Notes: generated by a model not told the origin, from the letters alone. A stretch of DNA of 64,000 nucleotides from Chloracidobacterium sp. (GCA_025057975.1 JANWUV010000014.1:45913-109912), one strand, 5' to 3'; positions 1 through 9,375 are shown, numbered from the stretch's first letter. A program made the numbers and translations.

Positions 1-1657
1 GTTCCGGGTCGGAAAACCGATACCCATGCCGCGCCAGAATTTCATTCCGCATCAGACGCAGTTCCTCGCGGGTTAGGTTGCGGAGGTCGTCGTCCGTCAA
101 GTCGCGCAAGGAGGCTTCCGGGAAGTCGCCGGGGACATCCTCCGGGTTGGGTGACGACGCTTCCTGCGACCGACGCGGCGGCCCCGACGGCTTGGTGTAC
201 ACGCTCAGTCCCCGTTCTCGAATGCGCGCCGCCGCCGTCTTTGCATCGGCTTCGGTAGCGTAAACGCCCAGCGCCACAATGTAGAAACCCGGCTCGAAGT
301 TCGTCCACTCATCCGTCTTGACGACAAACGGCTCGAAGCCGGCCTTAGCGTAGTCGGCGCGTTTGGCTTCGGCGGCTTCCGGCGTCCTCGCTGAAAAGCC
401 GATGACGTACACGCCTTCCGAACCGGGCGCAAGCGGCGGCGGGGGCGGCGGCTCGTCTCCATCGGACGGACTGGACGGTGGAGGCGTAGGGGGCGCATCC
501 ACCGGCACGGCGGGTGTCGGCGATGTGGCGACGGGCGGCGGCGGGGGCGTCGGCGTGGACTGAAAAGCCCGGCCTTGAAAGTACATCAGCAGCGCCAGAA
601 ACAGCGTCGCCCCCAACACCAGCGCCACGGCCGCCCCGGCGGCCACCCACCACCAACCCTGCGTGCGCTGGTCGGCGGCCGACGTGGACGGCCGGTGGGA
701 CGCAGGTACCACGGTTTCAGCCGTAGCCGGCGGAGGCGGTGGGTTGAACACCGGTATGGTTGACGCGGGACTCGCCGCACGCCCATCGGTTGTGCGCTGC
801 ACCGGTTGGGTCGCCGGCTCGTTGTTCCCGTCCACAGGCCGGCGCACCACCGGTTGCGTCGGCTGCGTCAGGAGCTGCACCAACGCCTGCCGCATCGCCG
901 TCGCCGTTGGAAAGCGACGCGCCGGGTCTTTGCACAGCGCCGTCGCCACAAAGCGATGGACGGCCGCCGGTAGTGTGGCGGGCAGCGGGACCGGGTCGCG
1001 TGTCACAATCGCGCCCATCAAGGCCGTCAAGTCCTGCTGCGGGAACGGCAACCCACCTGTCAACAACTGCTGAAACATCACGCCCGCCGCCCAGAGGTCG
1101 CCCTGCTCCGTGCGCACGCCGTCAAAAGCTTCCGGCGGCATGTAGGCCGGCGTTCCCGCGATCAGCCCCGTCCGCGACGTAGCGTGAATGACGCGCGCGA
1201 TGCCGAAGTCGGCCAAGCGCGGCGTATCGCCTTGGAGGAGGATGTTCGCCGGTTTGAGATCGCGGTGGACGATTTGGCGACCGTGGAGATGCTCCAGTCC
1301 GGCTAAAATCCCGTCGAGCATCCTGACGGCTTCCGGCAGCGCCACGCGCCCGCCCTTCCGCGCCAGCCAATCCACCAGCGAGCCGTCCGGGGCGTATTCG
1401 CTCACGATGACCACCTGCCCGTCGTAAATGTCGGCTTCAATGATGGGCAGCACATTCGGATGGCCGCTGGCCTGCGCCCAGACGGCGGCTTCCTTGCGGA
1501 TGGCGTCGAGGTCGGCGTCGTCGGCCAGCGGGATTTTGAGCGCGACACGGGTGACGGCCAGTTTGGTTCGCCGTTCGGCCAACCAGACCTGCCCAAACGC
1601 GCCCCGCCCTAGCAGTCGAACAAGCGTGTAGGGTCCGAGAGCACCGCCGGGCTGCAT
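1..1657 (-). CDS. Membrane Ser/Thr protein kinase with SPOR-like and YARHG C-terminus (partial)
   Basis: One open frame runs from the ATG at 1655-1657 to the left edge without a stop, so the C-terminus is missing (552 codons visible). The kinase domain fills about residues 1-265: glycine loop LGRGAFGQVW, lysine in VALKI, catalytic HRDLKPAN near residue 131, and DFG near 149. The APE position reads PPE. A Pro/Thr-rich linker follows, then one membrane helix at about 331-355, a second Pro-rich linker, a SPOR-like repeat region at about 415-490 (GFYIVALGVYATEADA), and a motif ending NEILARHGYRF that matches the YARHG domain. The kinase should be cytoplasmic and the SPOR/YARHG part outside, which suggests sensing of peptidoglycan or envelope state. 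It is divergent from the M28 peptidase gene. The kinase call is certain; the sensor role is inferred. Confidence 0.9.
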   Translation of the reverse strand, partial: MQPGGALGPYTLVRLLGRGAFGQVWLAERRTKLAVTRVALKIPLADDADLDAIRKEAAVWAQASGHPNVLPIIEADIYDGQVVIVSEYAPDGSLVDWLARKGGRVALPEAVRMLDGILAGLEHLHGRQIVHRDLKPANILLQGDTPRLADFGIARVIHATSRTGLIAGTPAYMPPEAFDGVRTEQGDLWAAGVMFQQLLTGGLPFPQQDLTALMGAIVTRDPVPLPATLPAAVHRFVATALCKDPARRFPTATAMRQALVQLLTQPTQPVVRRPVDGNNEPATQPVQRTTDGRAASPASTIPVFNPPPPPATAETVVPASHRPSTSAADQRTQGWWWVAAGAAVALVLGATLFLALLMYFQGRAFQSTPTPPPPPVATSPTPAVPVDAPPTPPPSSPSDGDEPPPPPPLAPGSEGVYVIGFSARTPEAAEAKRADYAKAGFEPFVVKTDEWTNFEPGFYIVALGVYATEADAKTAAARIRERGLSVYTKPSGPPRRSQEASSPNPEDVPGDFPEASLRDLTDDDLRNLTREELRLMRNEILARHGYRFSDPE

Positions 1658-1729
1658 GAACGCCTCCGAACATCGAAAGCTTTGTCGGGCGTCAGTGTAG
1701 CGCGTGTTTTTCGCATGCCGAAATCCACA

Positions 1730-1758
1730 TTGAAATCAGCGCGCCAAGTGTTGAGAAT
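1730..1758 (+). promoter_or_regulatory. Weak sigma70-like promoter candidate for the M28 peptidase gene
   Basis: TTGAAA (1730-1735), 17 bases, then GAGAAT (1753-1758), in the gap between the divergent kinase and peptidase genes and 59 bases before the chosen ATG. The -10 match is poor, so this is only a candidate. Confidence 0.25.
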
Positions 1759-1816
1759 GACGCCGCTTTTCCATCTTCGAGTCAAAAACGTTCGTCATCC
1801 GAGGTTGAGCGACGTG

Positions 1817-3496
1817 ATGAAAACGCTCCATCGCTGGGCAGCGTGCTGGTGGCTGCTGTGGCTGGTCGTCCAAGTCGGCGCACAGTCGGCGGGAAACGCC
1901 GGGACGGCCTCGCCGGTGGTCCCCGCCGAACTACGGGCGACGGCGGCTCGTATTCAGCCAGCCGCGCTGCACGCCCACACCGCCCTGCTTTCCGATCCCT
2001 TGTTTGAAGGCCGCGCGCCCGGTACGCGCGGCGGCATGCTGGCCGCCAAATACATCGCCGCGCAGTTTCAAGCTTATGGTTTGGAGCCTGTCAACGGCTC
2101 GTACTTCCAAAACGTCCCCATCATCAATCTGCGCGCCGAACCGACAACGATGACGTTTCGCGCCGCCGACGGCGGGCAGGTCGAGCTGGCGTACGGGACG
2201 GAGTTCACCGCCCAGTCGGGCGAGTGCGTCCCGGAAGTCAAGCTGGACGCCGTGCCGGTGGTGTTTGCGGGCTACGGCATCGTCGCGCCGGAATACGACT
2301 GGAACGACTACAAGGGCGTGGACGTGCGCGGCAAAATCGTCATGCTGCTCGTCAACGATCCGGGCCTGCGCAACCCAAACATCTTTCAGGGACGGACGCT
2401 GACCTACTACGGGCGGTGGACGTACAAGTACGAGGAAGCCGCCCGGCAGGGCGCGCGCGGCGTGTTGCTCATGCACACGACCGAAAGCGCCACCTACCCG
2501 TGGCAGGTCGTGCAAAGCTCGAACACGGGCGTTCGGTCGGAGCTGGTCCGCGACGCTAATTCGCCGCCGGTCGTGGCGCTCAAATCGTGGATTACCGACG
2601 ACGCGGCGGTGCGCATCGCCAAGCTGGCCGGCAAAAACTTGGCGACGCTCATTGAGCAGGCGGAGCGGCGCGATTTTCGTCCCGTGCCGCTGGATGTCAC
2701 GCTGTCGCTCCATCTGAAAAGCGAAATTTCGCGCTTGGAATCCCCGAACGTGGTCGGGCTGCTGCCGGGGCGCGATGAAAAGCTGCGCGCGGAATGCGTG
2801 GTGGTGACGGCGCACTACGACCACTTCGGCGTCAAGGACGATCCGGCGACCGGGAAGCGGCTGGTCTATCACGGTGCGCTGGACAACGCCTCCGGCACGG
2901 CGGCGCTGCTGGCGATGGCGGAAGCCATGGCGAAATCGGCATGGCGGCCGCGCCGGTCGGTGCTGTTTTTGTCGGTGACGGCCGAAGAGCAGGGGCTGCT
3001 TGGCGCGCAGTACTACTGCGAACGGCCGCTGATTCCCCTCGAAAAGACCGTCGCCAACATCAACCTCGACGAAGTGAACGTCTTCGGCCGGACGCGCGAT
3101 TTCGTGCCGCTCGGCGCGGAACGCTCGACGCTCGGCAAAACGATTGACGCGCTGGCCAAGTTGGAAGGTCTGGTGATGAAGCCTGACCTATTCCCACAAA
3201 ACGGGTCGTTTTTCCGCTCCGATCACTTTTGTTTCGCCAAGGTCGGCGTGCCCTGCCTGTCGCTCAACTTCGGCGTTGACGTGGAAGGCAAGCCTGATGG
3301 CTGGGGCAAGGAGCGATTTGAAACCTATGTGCGGCGCGACTACCACCAGCCGACGGATGTCATTCAGGACGACTGGGATTTTCGCGGCGCGGCGCAGCAT
3401 GCGCAGTTTGCGTTGCTGATTGTCGGCGTCGTCGCCGAAGACCCGACGCCGCCCGAGTGGTTGCCCGGCGAGGCGTTCCAACGTCGAAAAACGTAG
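1817..3496 (+). CDS. Secreted M28-family zinc aminopeptidase with PA domain
   Basis: Zinc-dependent exopeptidase of the M28 family, predicted to be exported. The ATG at 1817 is chosen because it starts a clean signal peptide (MKTLHRWAACWWLLWLVVQ then GAQSA); longer in-frame starts upstream would bury it. About 559 aa. The middle (about 150-320) looks like an inserted PA (protease-associated) domain (VFAGYGIVAPEYDWNDYKG). Metal and catalytic motifs are all present: TAHYDHFG near 333, GALDNASGTAA near 355, the Glu pair in TAEEQGLLGAQ near 390, NINLDEVN, SDHFCFAKVGVP, and the late His in YHQPTD. It lies just upstream of an OPT-type peptide transporter gene on the same strand (27 bases between them), which suggests peptide breakdown outside the cytoplasm followed by uptake. 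The peptide specificity is unknown. Confidence 0.9.
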   Translation: MKTLHRWAACWWLLWLVVQVGAQSAGNAGTASPVVPAELRATAARIQPAALHAHTALLSDPLFEGRAPGTRGGMLAAKYIAAQFQAYGLEPVNGSYFQNVPIINLRAEPTTMTFRAADGGQVELAYGTEFTAQSGECVPEVKLDAVPVVFAGYGIVAPEYDWNDYKGVDVRGKIVMLLVNDPGLRNPNIFQGRTLTYYGRWTYKYEEAARQGARGVLLMHTTESATYPWQVVQSSNTGVRSELVRDANSPPVVALKSWITDDAAVRIAKLAGKNLATLIEQAERRDFRPVPLDVTLSLHLKSEISRLESPNVVGLLPGRDEKLRAECVVVTAHYDHFGVKDDPATGKRLVYHGALDNASGTAALLAMAEAMAKSAWRPRRSVLFLSVTAEEQGLLGAQYYCERPLIPLEKTVANINLDEVNVFGRTRDFVPLGAERSTLGKTIDALAKLEGLVMKPDLFPQNGSFFRSDHFCFAKVGVPCLSLNFGVDVEGKPDGWGKERFETYVRRDYHQPTDVIQDDWDFRGAAQHAQFALLIVGVVAEDPTPPEWLPGEAFQRRKT

Positions 3497-3523
3497 AAGA
3501 CAAAACCGAAGCGAGTAATCCTT

Positions 3524-5824
3524 ATGACGACCACGCGAGTTGAAGCGCCGGAGGCGACGCATTTTCACCCTTTCGTCGCCAACGACGAGGTCATGCCGGA
3601 GTTTACGCTGCGCAGCGTACTGGTCGGCGTCATTTTGGGCATTATCTTCGGCGCTTCGTCGGTGTACTTGGCGCTCAAGGTCGGGCTAACCGTCTCGGCC
3701 TCAATCCCGATTGCGGTGCTTTCGATTACGATTTTCCGGGCGCTCGGCCGAAGCTCCATTCTCGAAAACAACATGACGCAAACCGTCGGCTCGGCGGGCG
3801 AGTCGGTTGCGGCCGGCGTGGTGTTCACCGTCCCAGCGCTGCTTTTGATGGGGTATTCGCTGGAACTTTCCCGGACGACGCTCATTGCTCTGGCCGGCGG
3901 GTGGCTGGGCGTCCTGCTGATGATTCCGCTGCGGCGGGCGCTCATCGTCAAGGAACACGGGAGACTCACCTACCCGGAAGGCACGGCCTGCGCCGAAGTG
4001 CTTATTGTCGGCGAAAAGGGCGGCAGTCAGGCCAAGCTGGTTTTCGGCGGGTTCGGACTGGCGCTGCTCTACAAGTTTTTGATGTCGGGGCTGCACCTGT
4101 GGAAAGAGTATCCCGCGAAGGCGCTGGGCAAGGTGTTGCCGGGCGCGACGGTCAGCGCCGAGGTTACGCCGGAGTTGATGGGCGTCGGCTACATCATCGG
4201 CCCGCGCGTCGCCGGCATTATGCTTGCGGGCGGGGCGCTGTCGTACCTTGTCGTCATTCCGACGATTGTGTTTTTCGGGTCCGGCCTCGCCGAACCCCTT
4301 TTTCCGGCGACCAAGTTGATCCGCGACATGTCGCCCGATGCGATTCGCTCCAGTTTCGTGCTCTACATTGGCGCCGGCGCCGTGGCGACGGGCGGCGTCA
4401 TCAGTTTGGCGCGCTCCCTGCCGATGATTCTGTCCGCCTTTCGGGCCGGCGTCGGCGGCCTCAGAGAAGCGGGCGGCGCGGCCGTCACGCGGACGGAAAA
4501 CGACTTGCCGATGAGCTTCGTCCTGAATGGCGCCGGATTGCTCTGGGTCATCCTGAGCGCCGTTGTTTACTTCACGGCGGCGGAGCTTGGCTTTAGCGTC
4601 CTCGCCGCCGGGATGATCATCGCCTTCGGCTTCTTCTTCGTGACGGTGTCGTCGCGGATCACCGGCGAAATCGGCTCTTCCTCAAATCCGATTTCCGGGA
4701 TGACGGTGGCGACGATTTTGCTCACCTGCCTGATTTTTCTGGTCATCGGCAAGGTCGGCATCGAAGCCCGCGTGGTAGCGCTGTCGGTCGGCGCGGTAGT
4801 GTGCATCGCCGCTGCGATTGGCGGCGCGACTTCACAGGACTTGAAAACTGGGTTTCTCGTTGGGGCGACGCCGCGCCGACAACAAATCGGCCTCCTCATC
4901 GGCGTCACGACTTCGGCGCTAGCCGTCGGCCCGGTGTTATGGTTCCTCAACGACACCAACACGATTTACTTTCCCAAGGACGCGCCGGGCTACACAGCTC
5001 AGAAAACCGAAGATGAAACCGTCATGCTGGCTGGGAAGACGTACCAGGTTCATAGCGTGACGGAGCCGGTCGCAGGACTGCTGCCCGGACGCTACTTGGT
5101 AAACGACGCCGGGCAGGTGCGCTTCGTGATTGACCCCGGCGTGGGCGGCGTTGAAACCAAGCAGCTTGTCGCGGCTGCCGGCCCCGTGGACGGAACGCCG
5201 ACCGGCGTCATGCGCGGACTGGACGATCAAACCTACACGGTGGTCAGCGTCGGCGCGGGCGACGCCAAGACGGAGTATCTCGTGGACACCGCCGGGCAAG
5301 CCCACTACCGCCTTGTGAAGCGCGATTTGCCCTATACCGCCCCAAAGGCCAGCCTGATGAAACTCATCATTGACGGCATTCTCACGCAAAAGCTGCCGTG
5401 GGCGCTGGTGCTGTTGGGGATGTTCATTTCCATCACGATGGAGTTGTGCGGCGTCGCGGCGCTGCCGTTCGCCGTCGGGTTGTACCTGCCGTTTTCAACT
5501 TCGGCGGCGATTTTCGTCGGCGGCTTTATTCGGTGGTTGGTCGACCGGCAAACGGGCGGTACGGTCTCGGAAGCCGAGGCCGAAGCCGGAAGCGGCGTGC
5601 TGTTCAGTTCCGGGCTGATTGCCGGCGGCTCGATTGGCGGGCTACTGCTGGCGGCGCTGACCGTGGTCGCCGGCGCGGCGCTGGCGAAGCTCAACGTAGC
5701 GGAGCACGTTCCGGCGCTCGAGCACGGGCCGTTTTCCGATGTCTGGGCGACGGCGGTGTTTCTGCTGCTCGGCGTCGGTCTTTACCGCGTAGCGCGGTGG
5801 TCCCTCGTTGGAAAGACATCATGA
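3524..5824 (+). CDS. OPT-family oligopeptide transporter with a soluble insertion
   Basis: Integral membrane protein of 766 aa from the OPT superfamily, which moves oligopeptides or metal chelates. Many hydrophobic helices run throughout, with OPT landmarks such as QTVGSAGESVAAGVVFTVPAL, RLTYPEGTACAEVL and GSSSNPISGMTVATILL. Between about residues 483 and 604, where bacterial relatives usually have a short loop, there is a roughly 120-residue polar segment. It holds two similar units, KTYQVHSV...RYLVNDAGQVRF and QTYTVVSV...EYLVDTAGQAHY. After it the usual APKASLMKLIIDGILTQKLPW helix resumes. The last codons overlap the start of the next gene (ATGA), so the two are probably translationally coupled. 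The transporter call is firm; the substrate is not known. Confidence 0.9.
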   Translation: MTTTRVEAPEATHFHPFVANDEVMPEFTLRSVLVGVILGIIFGASSVYLALKVGLTVSASIPIAVLSITIFRALGRSSILENNMTQTVGSAGESVAAGVVFTVPALLLMGYSLELSRTTLIALAGGWLGVLLMIPLRRALIVKEHGRLTYPEGTACAEVLIVGEKGGSQAKLVFGGFGLALLYKFLMSGLHLWKEYPAKALGKVLPGATVSAEVTPELMGVGYIIGPRVAGIMLAGGALSYLVVIPTIVFFGSGLAEPLFPATKLIRDMSPDAIRSSFVLYIGAGAVATGGVISLARSLPMILSAFRAGVGGLREAGGAAVTRTENDLPMSFVLNGAGLLWVILSAVVYFTAAELGFSVLAAGMIIAFGFFFVTVSSRITGEIGSSSNPISGMTVATILLTCLIFLVIGKVGIEARVVALSVGAVVCIAAAIGGATSQDLKTGFLVGATPRRQQIGLLIGVTTSALAVGPVLWFLNDTNTIYFPKDAPGYTAQKTEDETVMLAGKTYQVHSVTEPVAGLLPGRYLVNDAGQVRFVIDPGVGGVETKQLVAAAGPVDGTPTGVMRGLDDQTYTVVSVGAGDAKTEYLVDTAGQAHYRLVKRDLPYTAPKASLMKLIIDGILTQKLPWALVLLGMFISITMELCGVAALPFAVGLYLPFSTSAAIFVGGFIRWLVDRQTGGTVSEAEAEAGSGVLFSSGLIAGGSIGGLLLAALTVVAGAALAKLNVAEHVPALEHGPFSDVWATAVFLLLGVGLYRVARWSLVGKTS

Positions 5825-7011
5825 GCGCAACGACGTGGTTGGTTCGGCGACTGCTGGCGGCGGTCGCCTTTGGCTTCGGCCTGCTGTGGCTTGGCGTTGG
5901 TGTGTTGGCGGGCGATGTCTGGGCAGGCGGCGTCGTCACCCGCGACAATGTTCCCTTCAACTACGCCGAAGACCGCCTGCTGATCTACTACGACCCGGCG
6001 ACCAAGCGCGAAACGGTCATTTTTGAGCCGGCGATTCGCTTTCGAGGCGAAGCTTTCGCCTGGGCGATGCCGTTTCCGGGGGACATTCAGTTGGCGGCCG
6101 CCGGGCCGCAGATTTTTCTGCGCCTGAGCGAATACCTTGCGCCGACCGTTATCGAAACCAAACTCCGGTGGAAGCTGGCGTTCTGGCTCTGGGAGTGGCT
6201 CAAGCCGAAGCCAGTCGTCAAACCGAGTGAGTCGCTCAAGCCGCAGCCCGGTCAGGTAGTGGTGGCGCGGCGCGTGGTCGAGGCTGGGATTGAAACGTTC
6301 CCGCGCGCCACGAAGGAGGAACTCATCAAGGGGCTTCAAAAGGCGGTGACGCGCGATCTCGATGAAATTCCGTTCGATCCAACTAAACCGCCCAAGCCGG
6401 AAAAGCCACTGGTGTTGTCAAAGGCGTTTCTTGCGTGGGCTCAACCGCATCTTGATCGGAAGGCAACCTGGGTCATTGTCACGGCGCGGACGGACGCCCC
6501 TGATATTTCGCTCGGTTATGATGAGCAGGCCTCCATCCAGCCGTTCGTCGTCTCCTTCACCACCGAGCAGCCGATTGTGCCACTGCTTTGCCCGCCGCCG
6601 ACGCCGGCGGCCGAGAACGTTCCGCAGTACCGCAACTTCAAAGTGTTCATTGTCGCCAATGAACGCAAAGAAGTGCGCGCCGACGGTGTTCTGTTGTTTG
6701 ACCCGGCCGCCGTGCCGTTTGCGGATCGTGTCCCGGCTGCCGATTGGGCCAAGCGGGTACTTGCTCCGACACAGCCTGAATTTCAACCGGCAGGCGACAC
6801 CTTTCTGACCGTTTATTTCCACACCGAGCGCAACCAGCGCGTCTTTCAGACCAACCCGGTCATTGTTCCGGCGACGACGCAAGCAACCATTCGTCCGCCG
6901 GCAAACATTGTCGTGCAGGAACGTCCGGTCATCATTCCTGGCGAGGCATTGCTGCTGATGCTGAGCGGCGGCGTAGTCTATTGGCGGCAACGCCAACGCG
7001 AACGGCGGTGA
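5821..7011 (+). CDS. DUF2330-family exported protein
   Basis: About 396 aa. The ATG at 5821 overlaps the OPT stop codon, and is followed by an N-terminal hydrophobic segment (LLAAVAFGFGLLWLGVGVLAG) that reads as a signal peptide or anchor. The mature part starts GGVVTRDNVPFNYAEDRLLI and contains RFRGEAFAWAMPFPG. This is the hallmark of DUF2330, a family of unknown function in which the protein typically reports on a fixed set of beta-rich segments. A charged tail (RQRQRERR) follows a hydrophobic stretch at the C-terminus, so the protein may be anchored at both ends. Coupling to the OPT transporter suggests a shared envelope role, but no function can be stated. Confidence 0.8.
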   Translation: MSATTWLVRRLLAAVAFGFGLLWLGVGVLAGDVWAGGVVTRDNVPFNYAEDRLLIYYDPATKRETVIFEPAIRFRGEAFAWAMPFPGDIQLAAAGPQIFLRLSEYLAPTVIETKLRWKLAFWLWEWLKPKPVVKPSESLKPQPGQVVVARRVVEAGIETFPRATKEELIKGLQKAVTRDLDEIPFDPTKPPKPEKPLVLSKAFLAWAQPHLDRKATWVIVTARTDAPDISLGYDEQASIQPFVVSFTTEQPIVPLLCPPPTPAAENVPQYRNFKVFIVANERKEVRADGVLLFDPAAVPFADRVPAADWAKRVLAPTQPEFQPAGDTFLTVYFHTERNQRVFQTNPVIVPATTQATIRPPANIVVQERPVIIPGEALLLMLSGGVVYWRQRQRERR

Positions 7012-7042
7012 GTAGTACGAACCGCCAGTACGCCGCCACGAC

Positions 7043-7723
7043 TTACGCTTGCCCCGCCGAAGGGCAGAGATCGGCAAGGATGCACGCCTCGCAGCGCGGA
7101 CGGCGTGCACGACACACCGCTCGGCCGTGAAAAATGAACCAGTGCGGCAGCATCACGTAGTGCCGGCGAGGAACAATCGCCATTAGGTCACGTTCGACTT
7201 TTTCTGGCGTCGGCGCAGTGGAAAAGCCCAATCGGGCGGCAAGGCGCGTCACATGCGTATCCACCACGATACCCGGCGCTTGACCGAAGGCGTTACCCAA
7301 GACGACGTTCGCCGTTTTGCGCGCCACACCTGGCAGCGTAAGCAGCTCTTCCATCGTACGGGGCACTTCCCCGCCGAAAGCTTCAACCAACCGCCGCCCC
7401 ATCCCCTGTAACGCCTTGGCTTTGTTCCGGTAAAAGCCCGTCGAACGAATGTCCGCCTGAAGGGTCTCAAGGTCGGCCTGAGCGTAATCCGCCGCCGTCC
7501 GGTATTTCTGGAAGAGGTCTTTCGTGACCAGATTGACCCGCTCATCCGTACACTGGGCAGACAGAATGGTGGCGACCAACAGTTCGAGCGGCGTCGTGTA
7601 GTTAAGCGAACAGCGCGCGTCGGGATACGCCCGGCGCAGTCGCCGAATAACGGTCTGCATGCGGCGGCGCTGAGCCGCCAAGTCGGTGTTGTCCACCATC
7701 GGATGAGTTGCTTTCGACTTCAT
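7043..7723 (-). CDS. nth: Endonuclease III (DNA glycosylase/AP lyase)
   Basis: Base-excision repair enzyme that removes oxidised pyrimidines and cleaves the abasic site. 226 aa, normal for the family. It shows the helix-hairpin-helix LPGVARKTANVVLGNAFG with the catalytic lysine, the catalytic aspartate in VVDTHVTRLA, and the C-terminal 4Fe-4S ligands in the spacing C-x6-C-x2-C-x5-C (CRARRPRCEACILADLC). It is convergent with the DUF2330 gene (31 bases between the stops). The N-terminus begins MKSKATHPMVDN; an internal Met could also serve as start. No sign of damage. Confidence 0.95.
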   Translation of the reverse strand: MKSKATHPMVDNTDLAAQRRRMQTVIRRLRRAYPDARCSLNYTTPLELLVATILSAQCTDERVNLVTKDLFQKYRTAADYAQADLETLQADIRSTGFYRNKAKALQGMGRRLVEAFGGEVPRTMEELLTLPGVARKTANVVLGNAFGQAPGIVVDTHVTRLAARLGFSTAPTPEKVERDLMAIVPRRHYVMLPHWFIFHGRAVCRARRPRCEACILADLCPSAGQA

Positions 7724-7849
7724 AAGTGCGGATGAAGCGCGTGGGAAACGGCTTGACGTTGACAGGGGTTTGAAGCCAGCATAGCGGCATTCAATCGCTT
7801 CTGAAACAGCCTGTTTTCAATACTCCCATCGCTCCAAGACTGACAGCGT

Positions 7850-8416
7850 ATGCCAAAGGTGCTTGTTCCTCTCGCGGAAGGCTTCGAGGAGATGGAAGCC
7901 GTGATTGTCGTGGATGTTCTGCGCCGCGCTGACATCGCCGTCGTGACGGCTGCGCTGACTGACAACCGCACCGTCACCGGCTCCCACGGCATTCCGGTCG
8001 TCGCCGATACGACGCTGGCCGCCGTGATGGAAGACCACTTTGACGCGGTGGTTCTGCCCGGCGGGTTGCCCGGCGCGACGAATCTCCGCGACGACCCACG
8101 CATCGCCGAGATCGTGCGCCGGACGGTCGAACAAGATGGGTGGGCGGCGGCAATTTGCGCCGCGCCGCTGGCGTTGGCGGCCTTTGGGGTGCTGCGTGGG
8201 AAGGCGTTCACCTCGCATCCAAGTGTGCGCGACCGGTTGGCGGACGCTGGAGGCGAGTACGATGAACGGCGAGTTGCAGTGGACGGGCGCATCGTCACTA
8301 GCCGCAGTCCCGGCACGGCGTTTGAATTCGCGCTGGCGTTGGTCGCCCGCCTTGCTGATGAAGCGACGGCGCGGCGGTTGGCGGAGGCAATGTTGGTTGC
8401 GGCTTCGGTCGTTTGA
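7850..8416 (+). CDS. DJ-1/PfpI family protein (YajL-like)
   Basis: A 188-aa flavodoxin-like glutamine-amidotransferase-fold protein of the DJ-1/YajL/PfpI family, linked to protein or glycation repair and redox stress. The conserved early Glu is in AEGFEEMEA, and the nucleophile cysteine is at position 103 in AAICAAPLAL. The oxyanion region VVLPGGLPGATNLRDDP and the C-terminal SRSPGTAFEFALALV are both present, as in DJ-1 rather than in the proteolytic PfpI branch. A single gene with no obvious Shine-Dalgarno before the ATG. Its enzymatic activity cannot be decided from sequence. Confidence 0.88.
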   Translation: MPKVLVPLAEGFEEMEAVIVVDVLRRADIAVVTAALTDNRTVTGSHGIPVVADTTLAAVMEDHFDAVVLPGGLPGATNLRDDPRIAEIVRRTVEQDGWAAAICAAPLALAAFGVLRGKAFTSHPSVRDRLADAGGEYDERRVAVDGRIVTSRSPGTAFEFALALVARLADEATARRLAEAMLVAASVV

Positions 8417-8445
8417 GGTCAGAACGTTCGGAGTAATTCGTTGGT

Positions 8446-9267
8446 ATGAAACCCCTGCCAAAACACTTGGTCTTTGGGACGCTGGCCACTGGCTTGCTGG
8501 CGGTCGGCGGTTATGTCTGGCTTCAGGGCCGAACGAGCCTGCCGTCATCTTCAACGCCCGCCTTGGCGACGGATACCGTCGCCGCAAAGGAAGCGGCGGT
8601 GGATCCGCTCTTGAGCGAGTTGCTCGCGGATGACTATGCCGACGCCGAGGAACTCGAATACTACGACCGCAACGCCGTCCGGCGGGCGTTGCTGGCCGAA
8701 CAGACGCGCGCGACCGGCAAACGCGCTGTCGCCGTTGCTTACTTGCTAGCAGCGCTGGATGAAGACTACGCCCGCAATCGGGATATTGTCTTGGCGGCGC
8801 TGGAAGCGCGTCTGGCTGATCCAACTGAAGACGATGACGCCATCGAGTACGCCATCTCGCTGTGTAAGCGAGGCGATCAGAGCTTACGGCGACCGCTGTT
8901 CGCAGCGGCCGCGCGGTGCGTTGGCGAGTCGGCCGAGCTGCTGGGGACATTCTACGCCGACCTGATTGCCTCTGACCTGGATGGGTTTCTGGACGTACTC
9001 AGCCGCTTCCATGCAGATGAACAACGGCGGATCGCGGACCTGATGGCTCAAAGCTTGGTCGTGACACCAGAGGAGCAAGTGTCGGACGACCAGTTTGACG
9101 ACATCTATGAGACCTTGACCCACCGTGCCGCACAGGGCAAATCTGACATTCGCGCTGCTGCCCGCCGGTGTGTTGAGGCGCTTGACCGTGAGCTAGCTGA
9201 TGACGGCGCGACACCGGCGGCGCTGCTGGTGCATGGCGTACGTAAGCCTTCCCCTTTTGCCAAATAG
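8446..9267 (+). CDS. Hypothetical protein with N-terminal membrane anchor and helical repeats
   Basis: Not recognised. 273 aa. The N-terminus MKPLPKHLVFGTLATGLLAVGGYVWL is a signal anchor. The rest is acidic and mostly alpha-helical (VDPLLSELLADDYADAEELEYYDR, then AVAVAYLLAALDEDYARNR), with evenly spaced helices resembling HEAT-like repeats, so it is probably an extracytoplasmic interaction module. GGAG lies 11-12 bases before the ATG. It follows the DJ-1 gene by 29 bases on the same strand and may be co-transcribed with it. No catalytic motif seen. Confidence 0.6.
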   Translation: MKPLPKHLVFGTLATGLLAVGGYVWLQGRTSLPSSSTPALATDTVAAKEAAVDPLLSELLADDYADAEELEYYDRNAVRRALLAEQTRATGKRAVAVAYLLAALDEDYARNRDIVLAALEARLADPTEDDDAIEYAISLCKRGDQSLRRPLFAAAARCVGESAELLGTFYADLIASDLDGFLDVLSRFHADEQRRIADLMAQSLVVTPEEQVSDDQFDDIYETLTHRAAQGKSDIRAAARRCVEALDRELADDGATPAALLVHGVRKPSPFAK

Positions 9268-9337
9268 CGCTTGAACCACGTACAAGTCCACTACCTGCTG
9301 AACAGAGCCAATCAAGCGGGCCGAAGGGACAGCCTGC

Positions 9338-9370
9338 GCCTTGGCATGCGCCCGCGGCGCCTTCCAAGGC
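9338..9370. terminator. Nested hairpin between convergent genes
   Basis: GCCTTGG (9338-9344) pairs with CCAAGGC (9364-9370), and inside it GCGCC (9348-9352) pairs with GGCGC (9356-9360) around a CGC loop. It sits between the convergent hypothetical gene and the epimerase gene, so it can work as a two-way transcription stop. There is no T-tract. Confidence 0.5.
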
Positions 9371-9375
9371 ATCGG

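Noticed and set aside
1931..2872. A 313-codon open frame opposite the M28 peptidase gene
   Set aside because: Typical antisense frame of GC-rich coding DNA; His/Arg-rich, no family motifs, and the + strand gene is fully conserved.
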